Source: Candidatus Borkfalkia ceftriaxoniphila (lineage in GTDB: Bacteria > Bacillota > Clostridia > Christensenellales > Borkfalkiaceae). Taken from it: 64,000 nt of DNA. The position numbers and the translations under genes were made by a program. The notes below the pieces were generated by a model, which made no database searches, was not told the origin of the DNA, and saw nothing but the letters and a program-made list of their open reading frames with translations. Below, one piece after another: positions 32,984-40,173 of the stretch; position 1 is the stretch's first letter; each line of letters starts with the position of its first letter. The DNA is taken from the NCBI RefSeq assembly GCF_004134775.1, contig NZ_SDOZ01000002.1, forward strand, positions 1,834,005-1,898,004, given 5' to 3'.

Positions 32984-34465
32984 TTAAAAAAATTTTTTCA
33001 GTGGATCTGCTTTCAGAAAATCATACTTCCCGAGCAGGGAATACAGCGTTTTTGCGATGACCGCCATGCCGCCTTTTACGTTGCTTTCGAAATTGACGGG
33101 CATGATCGGCTCGTGCAGGCTCATGCGCACCAGCGCCCAGCCGTCGCCGCGCCCCTTGCCGAAGAGGAGGCGCACGCCCTCGTAATTCTTTTCGGCGAGC
33201 GAAAGCCCTTCGCCTGCCGCGGCGGACTTTAAATCCTGTAAAACGGTTTCACCCAGCGTTTTGAAATCCGCGCCGTCCGAGAACGGCAGGCGGACTTCTC
33301 CTTCCTCGGCGGGCGTTTTTAAGCCCGAGATCAGATCCCGCACGTTTTCGCCCTTGGCGACGGATATGAGGATGCGCGTCACGAGATACGCGCCGTCGTC
33401 GAGGAAGTAGTTTTCTTTGAGCGCGGCGTGCCCGCTCGTTTCGATGGCGAGAGGGGAATAAACGCCCTCGTCGTTCAGCCGTTTCGCCTCGTCGATGACG
33501 TTTTTATATCCGCGTTTGAAGCGGTGGTGCCGCCCGCCATACTTTTCGATGAATTCGGTCAGATGTTCGCTCGTCACCGAATCGGTGACGATGGTGCCGC
33601 CCGCCTGTTCGGATAACAATATGGCGGAAACGAGCGCGATGAGCCGGTTTCGGTTGATCTCCGCACCCGTATCGTCTACCGCACCCGCGCGGTCCACGTC
33701 GGTATCGAAGATGATGCCGAGATCCGCGCCCGTTTTTTTCACCTGTTCGCAGATCGCGTTCATCGCCCGTTCGTTTTCGGGATTGGGTATGTGATTAGGG
33801 AAATTGCCGTCAGGCTCTAAAAAACGGCTGCCTTCGGTGTCCGCTCCCAGAGGAACGAGCACTTTGTCCACATAAAAACCGCCCGCGCCGTTTCCCGCGT
33901 CCACGATGATCTTCTTGCCCGCGAGCGGCTTGTCTTTACCCGTCGCCGCGCGCACTTTTTCAACGAGCGCCGCCGCGTAGCGGGGCATATAGTCGAGCGT
34001 TTGTACGCGCCCCGCGCCCGAAAGCGTCGTGCCCTTCGCCGCGAGTTTTAAAATTTCCGTCACGTCGCGGCTTTCCAGCCCGCCGTCCGGCAAAAAGAAT
34101 TTCAGTCCGTTTTTATCGCTGGGCATATGGCTCGCCGTGATCATGATCGAGGCATCGGCGCAAAATTCTTTTTCCTGCAGCAGCATGAACATCGAGGGCG
34201 TGGAGGACAGCCCGCAAAAGAGCACGTTCGCGCCGCTTGCCTGCGCCGCGGAAACTGCCGTTTTGCAAATGCGCTCCGCGGAAAGACGCGAGTCGTGCCC
34301 GACGGCGATGATCTTCGCGCGGTTTCCCGTCTTTTCTTCTATCCAGTACAAAAACGCGCGCACGATTGCGTCTACCGCTTCGTCCGTCAGATCGGTCTTT
34401 TCGCCGAGCGCGGTGCCGCGCACGTCCGTGCCGCTCTTCAATTTCAGAAAATCTTCTTCGCGCAT
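32984..34465 (-). CDS. Phosphomannomutase/phosphoglucomutase
   Basis: Interconverts hexose 1- and 6-phosphates. The 493-residue protein has the four mutase domains: catalytic Ser in ITASHMP near residue 110, the metal loop DTDVDRAG near 251, the sugar-recognition loop ETSGHAALK near 338, and a C-terminal phosphate-binding domain. I start it at the ATG at 34465 with GGGAGG 5 bases before; a longer open frame upstream has no ribosome site. Whether mannose or glucose phosphate is preferred cannot be told. Transketolase follows. Confidence 0.9.
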   Translation of the reverse strand: MREEDFLKLKSGTDVRGTALGEKTDLTDEAVDAIVRAFLYWIEEKTGNRAKIIAVGHDSRLSAERICKTAVSAAQASGANVLFCGLSSTPSMFMLLQEKEFCADASIMITASHMPSDKNGLKFFLPDGGLESRDVTEILKLAAKGTTLSGAGRVQTLDYMPRYAAALVEKVRAATGKDKPLAGKKIIVDAGNGAGGFYVDKVLVPLGADTEGSRFLEPDGNFPNHIPNPENERAMNAICEQVKKTGADLGIIFDTDVDRAGAVDDTGAEINRNRLIALVSAILLSEQAGGTIVTDSVTSEHLTEFIEKYGGRHHRFKRGYKNVIDEAKRLNDEGVYSPLAIETSGHAALKENYFLDDGAYLVTRILISVAKGENVRDLISGLKTPAEEGEVRLPFSDGADFKTLGETVLQDLKSAAAGEGLSLAEKNYEGVRLLFGKGRGDGWALVRMSLHEPIMPVNFESNVKGGMAVIAKTLYSLLGKYDFLKADPLKKFF

Positions 34466-34577
34466 GATTGCCTCCCGTTCACGTTTCCCTATCATTATAC
34501 ATAAAAAGGCGGATTTATACAAGTGATTTCGTTACATTTGTCTGCATTTTGCGGAAACAGAAAACTGTTTAAAATCG

Positions 34578-34607
34578 TTTACATTCTTGCGCAAGGTATG
34601 ATATAAT
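34578..34607 (+). promoter_or_regulatory. Promoter of the degV gene
   Basis: TTTACA (34578-34583), 18-base spacer, TATAAT (34602-34607); about 50 bases before the ATG. Confidence 0.68.
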
Positions 34608-34658
34608 ACATTCGAAAGGGGGCGGCTCATCGCTTATGCTTTCAAAGTGAGGATTATC

Positions 34659-35552
34659 ATGGTTAAATTTACGGTTTCCACCGATTCTACCTGCGACCTT
34701 TATAGGCAATACGTCGACGAGAACGACGTCAAATTCGTCAGTCTGACTTTTACGGTCGAAGAAAAGGGGACGCTGACAGACGGACTGGACGCCTTTACTT
34801 CTTATCAGCAATACGTCGACTTTTACGCCAAACTGCGCGCGGGCGGCTTTTCGAAAACGTCGATGCTCAATCTGGAAAGCCACTACGAGCATTTTCTGAA
34901 ACTCGCAAAAGAGGGATGCCGCGACGTGCTGCACTTTACCATTTCCAGCGGACTTGCCACCACCTATACCGTGGCGGAAAAGGCGTTCCAGATGGTCAAA
35001 AAAGATTATCCCGAATTGAATATCACCGTTATCGACCCCTTGACGGCGACGATCGGACAGGGCGAACTCGTCAAAGCGGCGGTGCGCCTGCGCGACGAGG
35101 GGAAAAGCGCGAAAGAGGCGGCCGATTACGTCAACGAAATGAAACACCATATCCAGCACGTGATCATCGCGAACGATCTGTATTATCTGAAACGCGGCGG
35201 CAGGGTCTCCGCGGCGGCGGCCGTCGCGGGCACGCTTTTAAAAGTCAAACCCGTACTCACGTTCGACCGCGAAGGGAAACTTTCCGTCGTCGAAAAGTGC
35301 AAGGGCATGAAAAAGGCGTTTGCCTACGCATTGGATAAAATGAGCGCCATGCCGCCCGTAGAGCGCGACCGCATGATCAGCATCGTACATACCGACGCCG
35401 AACAGGACGCGGAAGAACTCAAAAAAATGGTGGAAGAGAGATACGGTTACACGCCGCCCGTCACCATCATGGGGCCCGTCATCGGTTCGCACGTGGGCCC
35501 CGGTTCGGTTTCCGTGATCTGGACGAGCAAAGAACTTCGCAACGAAAAATAA
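34659..35552 (+). CDS. DegV/FakB-family fatty-acid-binding protein
   Basis: A 297-residue protein of the DegV fold, which binds a fatty acid for the FakA kinase. It has the N-terminal VSTDSTCDLY, KTSMLNLESHYEHF, HFTISSGLATTY near residue 94 and a C-terminal ATP-like fold with GPVIGSHVGPGSV near 280. I start it at the ATG at 34659 after GTGAGG; the GTG at 34647 is part of that ribosome site. No fakA is in the window. Its 3' end carries a short 18-base duplication that includes the stop codon. Confidence 0.9.
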   Translation: MVKFTVSTDSTCDLYRQYVDENDVKFVSLTFTVEEKGTLTDGLDAFTSYQQYVDFYAKLRAGGFSKTSMLNLESHYEHFLKLAKEGCRDVLHFTISSGLATTYTVAEKAFQMVKKDYPELNITVIDPLTATIGQGELVKAAVRLRDEGKSAKEAADYVNEMKHHIQHVIIANDLYYLKRGGRVSAAAAVAGTLLKVKPVLTFDREGKLSVVEKCKGMKKAFAYALDKMSAMPPVERDRMISIVHTDAEQDAEELKKMVEERYGYTPPVTIMGPVIGSHVGPGSVSVIWTSKELRNEK

Positions 35553-35579
35553 TTTCTCCGTGAAAAATAATTTCTCCGT
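35544..35579 (+). repeat. 18-bp tandem duplication at the degV stop codon
   Basis: Two exact copies of GAAAAATAATTTCTCCGT (35544-35561 and 35562-35579). The first copy contains the degV TAA. It looks like a replication-slippage event and lies just before the proS promoter. Confidence 0.85.
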
Positions 35580-35588
35580 TAAAATGGA

Positions 35589-35617
35589 TTTACGGACGCG
35601 GAATTTTGTGGTAAAAT
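35589..35617 (+). promoter_or_regulatory. Promoter of proS
   Basis: TTTACG (35589-35594), 17-base spacer, TAAAAT (35612-35617); 32 bases before the ATG. Confidence 0.68.
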
Positions 35618-35648
35618 AAAAAAAGTACAGTTTTTTTCGGAGGATCTT

Positions 35649-37079
35649 ATGGCTAAGGACAATCAATTCGTAAAGGACATCGCGGATATCGAAACCGACT
35701 TTCCGCAGTGGTATACCGACGTGGTGTTAAAGACCAAACTGGTGGATTACGGTCCCGTCAAGGGCACCATGGTCATTCGCCCGTACGGTTACGCGATCTG
35801 GGAAAATATTCAGAGAGAACTCGACAAGCGTTTCCGCGCGACGGGGCACCAAAACGCGTATTTCCCCATGCTGATCCCCGAAAGTTATTTAAAGAAAGAG
35901 GCGGAGCACGTGGAGGGCTTTGCGCCCGAAGTCGCCGTCGTCACGCACGCGGGCGGCGAAAAACTCGCGGAGCCGCTCGTGATCCGTCCGACCAGCGAGA
36001 CCATCATCGGCGAAATGTATTCCAAGTGGCTGCAATCCTACCGCGATCTGCCCATTCTCGTCAACCAGTGGGCGAACGTCGTGCGCTGGGAAAAGACCAC
36101 CCGCCCGTTCCTCCGTACCAGCGAGTTTTTGTGGCAGGAAGGGCACACCGTCCACGCTACCGAGGAAGAGGCGATGGAAGAGACCATGAAAATGCTGGGC
36201 GTCTATAAAGAATTTGCCGAATCCTGCCTCGCCATACCCGTATTCACGGGCCGCAAGACGGAAAAAGAAAAATTCGCGGGCGCGGTCGCGACCTTCGGTA
36301 TGGAAGCGATGATGCACGACGGCAAGAGCCTGCAGGCGGGCACTTCGCACTATCTCGGACAGAATTTCGCCAAGGCGTTCGACATTCAGTTTCTGGATAA
36401 GGACGGCACGCATAAATACGGATATACCACGTCGTGGGGCGTATCCACGCGGCTCATCGGCGCGCTCATCATGGCGCACGGCGACCAGAGAGGTCTTGTA
36501 TTGCCGCCCGTCGTCGCGCCCGTGCAGGCGATCCTCATTCCCATCGCCGCCAAAAAAGAGGGCGTTCTGGAAGCGGTGGCAGCGCTCAAAGAGCGGCTCG
36601 CGGCTGCGGATATCCGTGTGGACAGCGACGTTTCCGACAACAGCCCCGGCTGGAAGTTCAACGAGTGGGAAATGAAGGGCGTGCCCCTTCGCATCGAACT
36701 CGGACCGCGCGACATCGAGGCGGGCAAAATGGTGCTCGTCCGCCGCGACACGCACGAAAAGATCGAGGCGGACCTCTGCAACGCCGAAACCGTGGTCAAA
36801 GAACTTTTGGCAAAGATTCAGAAAAATCTTTACGAACTTGCGAAACAGAACAAGGAGCGCCGCGTCGTCACCGCAACGAACATGGACGAGATCCTTGCGG
36901 GCGTGGAAAACGGCAACTTCGTAAAGGCGGGCTGGTGCGGCTGCCGCGAATGCGAGGATAAAATCAAAGAAAAGACCGCCGCGAGTTCGCGCGTCATCGC
37001 CGAGGGCGAAACCGCCGAAACCTGCGCCTGCTGCGGCAAAAAAGCGGAAAAAGTCGTCTATTTCGCGAGAGCGTATTAA
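35649..37079 (+). CDS. proS: Prolyl-tRNA synthetase, archaeal/eukaryote-like type
   Basis: Charges tRNA-Pro. The 476-residue form without the bacterial editing insertion belongs to the archaeal/eukaryotic-type ProRS found in some bacteria. Class II motif 2 is in RWEKTTRPFLRTSEFLWQEG near residue 144. LVIRPTSETIIGEMY lies near 110, and motif 3 is near 268 (SWGVSTRLIGAL). The C-terminal zinc-binding domain has CGCRECEDK and CACCGKKAE and ends in Tyr, as in this subclass. The gene is monocistronic, with a promoter before and a terminator after it. Confidence 0.95.
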   Translation: MAKDNQFVKDIADIETDFPQWYTDVVLKTKLVDYGPVKGTMVIRPYGYAIWENIQRELDKRFRATGHQNAYFPMLIPESYLKKEAEHVEGFAPEVAVVTHAGGEKLAEPLVIRPTSETIIGEMYSKWLQSYRDLPILVNQWANVVRWEKTTRPFLRTSEFLWQEGHTVHATEEEAMEETMKMLGVYKEFAESCLAIPVFTGRKTEKEKFAGAVATFGMEAMMHDGKSLQAGTSHYLGQNFAKAFDIQFLDKDGTHKYGYTTSWGVSTRLIGALIMAHGDQRGLVLPPVVAPVQAILIPIAAKKEGVLEAVAALKERLAAADIRVDSDVSDNSPGWKFNEWEMKGVPLRIELGPRDIEAGKMVLVRRDTHEKIEADLCNAETVVKELLAKIQKNLYELAKQNKERRVVTATNMDEILAGVENGNFVKAGWCGCRECEDKIKEKTAASSRVIAEGETAETCACCGKKAEKVVYFARAY

Positions 37080-37084
37080 ATTTT

Positions 37085-37118
37085 AAAAAAAAGAGAGGCT
37101 AATGCCTCTCTTTTTTTG
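37085..37118 (+). terminator. Terminator of proS
   Basis: Short stem GAGAGGC/GCCTCTC with loop TAAT, flanked by A and T runs; 5 bases after the stop. Confidence 0.85.
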
Positions 37119-37128
37119 TGCCGAATGC

Positions 37129-37166
37129 TTGACAAATGATTATAGTGTATATATACTATATATACA
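37129..37166 (+). promoter_or_regulatory. Promoter and overlapping inverted-repeat operator of the GntR-ABC operon
   Basis: TTGACA (37129-37134), 17-base spacer, TATACT (37152-37157). The inverted repeat TGTATATA (37146-37153) with TATATACA (37159-37166), 5 bases apart, covers the -10 box. This is the usual place for self-repression by the YtrA-type GntR regulator encoded 25 bases downstream. Confidence 0.78.
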
Positions 37167-37190
37167 GTTAACTGAAAAAGACGGAGAACC

Positions 37191-37565
37191 ATGGATATCA
37201 TCATCAGCAATGCGAGCGAAAAGCCCATTTACGATCAGATCTACAGTCAGGTCAAGTCGGCTATTATGAAAGGCGTGTTGAAGGAAGGGGACGCCCTTCC
37301 TTCCATCCGCGCGCTCGCAAGGGATTTAAAGATCAGCGTGATCACGACCAAGCGCGCGTTCGACGATCTCGAACGGGACGGATTTATTCATTCCGTGCAG
37401 GGGAAGGGCAGTTTTGTGGCGCCTTCCAATCCGCAGATGCTCAAAGAAGAGATTTTGCGCGAGATCGAAGCGGCGCTTTCGAAAGCGTATGAACTTTCCC
37501 GCGCGTGCGGCGTTTCGAAAGCCGAACTCGCGGAGATGCTCCGCGTCGTTGCGGAAGAGGTTTAG
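37191..37565 (+). CDS. GntR-family regulator, YtrA type
   Basis: A 124-residue repressor consisting of the GntR winged helix (residues 10-78: PIYDQIYSQVKSAIMKG, then LPSIRALARDLKISVITTK) with only a short C-terminal helix, the YtrA layout. Such regulators sit in front of ABC transporters that respond to envelope stress or antibiotics and repress their own operon. Here an ABC ATPase starts 3 bases later and a permease follows. The promoter carries a matching inverted repeat. Confidence 0.92.
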   Translation: MDIIISNASEKPIYDQIYSQVKSAIMKGVLKEGDALPSIRALARDLKISVITTKRAFDDLERDGFIHSVQGKGSFVAPSNPQMLKEEILREIEAALSKAYELSRACGVSKAELAEMLRVVAEEV

Positions 37566-37568
37566 AAT

Positions 37569-38417
37569 ATGGAGAACAACATAGAAATTCGCAAACTGGC
37601 GAAACGTTACAAGGATTTTGCCCTCAAAAACGTATCTTTCGATATTCCCAAAGGCGCCGTCGTCGGATTTATCGGCGAGAACGGCGCGGGTAAAAGCACG
37701 ACCGTCAACTGTATACTGGGTTCCGCGAATCCCGACGGCGGCAGTATCCGCATTTTCGGCAAGGACGCGTCGCGGCTTACCGCTGCCGAGCGGAGCGAGA
37801 TCGGCGTGGTGCTCGGAGAAGAGTGCCTGCCGAAAAATCTCAACTTAAAGCAGATCGGCAATATCATGCGCAATCTGTTTGCAAACTGGCAGGAGAGCGC
37901 GTACGAAAAATATCTGAAAGATTTTTCTCTCCCTCTCGATAAAAAATATAAGGATCTCTCCAAGGGCATGAAACAGAAAGCCGCCGTCGCGGCTGCGCTG
38001 TCGCACGACGCGCGCGTACTCGTGCTCGACGAGGCGACCGTGGGACTCGACCCCGTAGCGCGCAACGAGATCCTGGATATTTTATACGAATTTATGCAGA
38101 ACGAGGAGCATTCCATTCTCATTTCCTCCCATATCGTCAGCGATCTGGAAAAAATCTGCGATTATATCTGCTTTATCCATCATGGCGAAGTGGTATTTTT
38201 CGAGGAAAAGGACGCGCTGCGGGAAAAATTCGGCGTGCTCAAATGCGGCGTTTCGGATTTTTCAAATCTCGATAAAGGCGCGGTGGTCGGCTATACGCGT
38301 TCGGAATACGGCGTATGGGCGCTCGTTTACCGCGATAAAATTCCCGCGGGATATCTCGTCGAGCGCGCGGAAATCGAGGATATTATGCTCTACTTTATTC
38401 GGGGCGAGCGCCCGTAA
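37569..38417 (+). CDS. ABC transporter ATPase (YtrB-like)
   Basis: ATPase of an ABC exporter, 282 residues. Walker A GENGAGKST near residue 37, signature-region DLSKGMKQKAAVAAAL near 136 and Walker B VLVLDEATVGLDP near 157. The LSKGMKQK signature is the form common in the BcrA/CcmA-like ATPases of GntR-ABC operons. A permease follows 11 bases later. Substrate unknown; a role in drug or envelope-stress response is suggested only by operon type. Confidence 0.92.
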   Translation: MENNIEIRKLAKRYKDFALKNVSFDIPKGAVVGFIGENGAGKSTTVNCILGSANPDGGSIRIFGKDASRLTAAERSEIGVVLGEECLPKNLNLKQIGNIMRNLFANWQESAYEKYLKDFSLPLDKKYKDLSKGMKQKAAVAAALSHDARVLVLDEATVGLDPVARNEILDILYEFMQNEEHSILISSHIVSDLEKICDYICFIHHGEVVFFEEKDALREKFGVLKCGVSDFSNLDKGAVVGYTRSEYGVWALVYRDKIPAGYLVERAEIEDIMLYFIRGERP

Positions 38418-38428
38418 GGAGGGGAATC

Positions 38429-39040
38429 ATGAAAGGTTTGCTTTTAAAAGATTTTTACAACGTGAAAAACCTGATCTCATATTACGCATTGGTCGCGGCC
38501 GTCTTTGCCGTCGTGTCCGTCGTCAGTTCCAATATTTATTTTTTCTGCGGCTTTATGATTTTTATTTCCGTGGGATTGGTTTCTTCGACCATTTCCTACG
38601 ACGCGCAGGATAAATGGGACCGCTATGCCCTCTCTTCGGGCGTTTCCCGACGCACGGCGGTCTTGTCGAAGTATGTTTTTACAGTCGTAACCATACTCTG
38701 TTCGCTGGCGCTCGGCTTGATTTTGGCGTTGGCGCTCGGGTATCGGCAGGCGGTGGATTTTCTGCCTGTCGTCGCCTATTCCTTTGCGGGCGTGTTAAGC
38801 GTCGGCATCGTCCTGCCCTGTTTTTTCCGTTTCGGCGTGGAAAAGGCGCGCGTCATTTACATGATCGTCATTGTTTTCACCGTTGCGTTGATGGTCGGCG
38901 GCATTTCTTTATTCGAACGGCTGAATTTTGCCGCGCAGGCGCCCTGGATGCTCGTGCTGCTCGCCGTGCTCTCCGTTGCGATCCTCGCGATTTCTTATTT
39001 CGTGTCCCTTCGCATCTACCGCAACAAAGAATTCAACTGA
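38429..39040 (+). CDS. ABC-2 type permease of the GntR-ABC operon
   Basis: A 203-residue membrane protein with about six helices (residues 14-32, 36-55, 80-105, 112-132, 144-165 and 172-195), starting MKGLLLKDFYNVKN. That start is typical of the short ABC-2 permeases (ABC2_membrane_5 type) paired with YtrB-like ATPases. The conserved SYDAQDKWDRYALSS segment lies after helix 2. The ribosome site is AAGGAGGGG. It closes the operon. Confidence 0.88.
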   Translation: MKGLLLKDFYNVKNLISYYALVAAVFAVVSVVSSNIYFFCGFMIFISVGLVSSTISYDAQDKWDRYALSSGVSRRTAVLSKYVFTVVTILCSLALGLILALALGYRQAVDFLPVVAYSFAGVLSVGIVLPCFFRFGVEKARVIYMIVIVFTVALMVGGISLFERLNFAAQAPWMLVLLAVLSVAILAISYFVSLRIYRNKEFN

Positions 39041-39050
39041 GCGAACTTTC

Positions 39051-39079
39051 TTGACCGTAGTATGAAAAAATGATATAAT
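39051..39079 (+). promoter_or_regulatory. Strong promoter before the flavodoxin remnant and alarmone synthetase
   Basis: TTGACC (39051-39056), 17-base spacer, perfect TATAAT (39074-39079). It drives 39101-40122. Confidence 0.83.
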
Positions 39080-39100
39080 ACGCCCTGAGAGGGATAAACC

Positions 39101-39430
39101 ATGCGGATACGAAACGTTTTTTTCAGTCCTACGGGGGGAAGCAAAAAGATAGCCGACTCCTTCTGCGCTCGCTTGCGGAAGGAACTCGGTTTCGAAGTCG
39201 TACATACCGATATCACGCCCGTCAAGGCGCGCGGGCAAAGTTTCGATGGCGAGGGCATACTCGTTTTTTCTTTTCCCGTATACGGGGGTAGGGTGCCCGT
39301 TCAGATCTCGGACCGCGATTATGACGACGCGCTCCTCGAGTGCGCCGATATTCTGCGTTCGCGCGGATACCGTTTGGCGGGGTCGGGCGCGTTCGTTGCC
39401 GAGCACAGTTATGCCGAATATTTCGTTTGA
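39101..39430 (+). pseudogene. Shortened flavodoxin-like protein, EFR1-type remnant
   Basis: A 109-residue open frame resembling the N-terminal flavodoxin domain of EFR1-type flavodoxin-ferredoxin proteins: the FMN loop FFSPTGGSKKIA (residues 7-18), VFSFPVYGGRVP near 55, YDDALLE near 76 and FVAEHSY near 98. Between the GRVP and the YDDALLE blocks the family normally has some 30 residues that are absent here. The protein also stops right after AEHSY, so the rest of the domain and the ferredoxin part are missing. It is intact as a frame and has a promoter. I call it a decayed gene, though a minimal functional protein cannot be excluded. Confidence 0.62.
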
Positions 39431-39438
39431 GGAACACT

Positions 39439-40122
39439 ATGGATACGCAAGAAAAGACGAATTACGATAAACAGGCCATCATACGCGAACTGATGGGCGA
39501 CGACGAGTATAAACTGTTCGAAACGCTGGAAAATTTCAGCGAAATGCTCATGCGCTACAATTCCGCGATCCGCGAGATCCGCACAAAATTCGAGGTGCTC
39601 AACGACGATCTGTCGCTCAGAAACAGCCGCAATCCCATCGAGAGCATTTCCTCCCGCGTAAAAAAGCCCATCAGCATCGCCAAAAAACTCAAAAGAATAG
39701 GATACCCCGTCACGGTGGGATCCATCCGCGACAATCTGAACGACGTGGCGGGCGTGCGGGTCATCTGCTCGTTCGTGGACGACATCTACTCGGTCGCGGA
39801 AATGCTCGCAAAGCAGGACGATATCGAAGTCGTGTGCGTCAAGGATTACATCAAAGATCCCAAGCCTAACGGATATCGGAGTTATCACATGATCGTGGAA
39901 GTGCCCGTGTTTTTTTCCGACCGCAAGGAGAATATGCGCGTGGAAATACAGATCCGAACCGTGGCAATGGATTTCTGGGCGAGTCTGGAACACCAGATGC
40001 GCTATAAAAACGACAACGCCGCCGCCAAAAAGATCTCCGACGAACTCAAAACGTGCGCTGAGACCATCGCCGCCACCGACTTAAAGATGATGGAACTCCG
40101 TAAAAGAATCGAAAACCAATAA
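39439..40122 (+). CDS. Small alarmone synthetase (RelA/SpoT synthetase domain only)
   Basis: Makes (p)ppGpp from ATP and GDP or GTP in stress. The 227-residue protein has only the synthetase domain: PISIAKKLKR near residue 75, GVRVICSFVDDIYSVA near 105, NGYRSYHMIVEVPVF near 141 and the EIQIRTVAMDFWASLEHQM block near 170. Flanking helical segments are typical of YjbM-type enzymes, and there is no hydrolase or regulatory region. I start it at the ATG at 39439 after GAGGA; the frame reads into the preceding gene without a ribosome site. It shares the promoter of the flavodoxin remnant. Confidence 0.93.
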   Translation: MDTQEKTNYDKQAIIRELMGDDEYKLFETLENFSEMLMRYNSAIREIRTKFEVLNDDLSLRNSRNPIESISSRVKKPISIAKKLKRIGYPVTVGSIRDNLNDVAGVRVICSFVDDIYSVAEMLAKQDDIEVVCVKDYIKDPKPNGYRSYHMIVEVPVFFSDRKENMRVEIQIRTVAMDFWASLEHQMRYKNDNAAAKKISDELKTCAETIAATDLKMMELRKRIENQ

Positions 40123-40132
40123 ATTTATTTGT

Positions 40133-40167
40133 AAAAGAGCGTTCGGCATTTGCCGAACGCTCTTTTC
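40133..40167. terminator. Terminator between convergent synthetase and ABC fusion genes
   Basis: AAAAGAGCGTTCGGC (from 40133) pairs with GCCGAACGCTCTTTT around a 4-base loop; T on the right and A on the left make it bidirectional. Confidence 0.86.
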
Positions 40168-40173
40168 TGGTAA

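Noticed and set aside
37569..39040. Antibiotic-resistance transporter call for the GntR-ABC operon
   Set aside because: The family fits, but nothing in the sequence identifies a drug substrate, so only the general exporter type is given.
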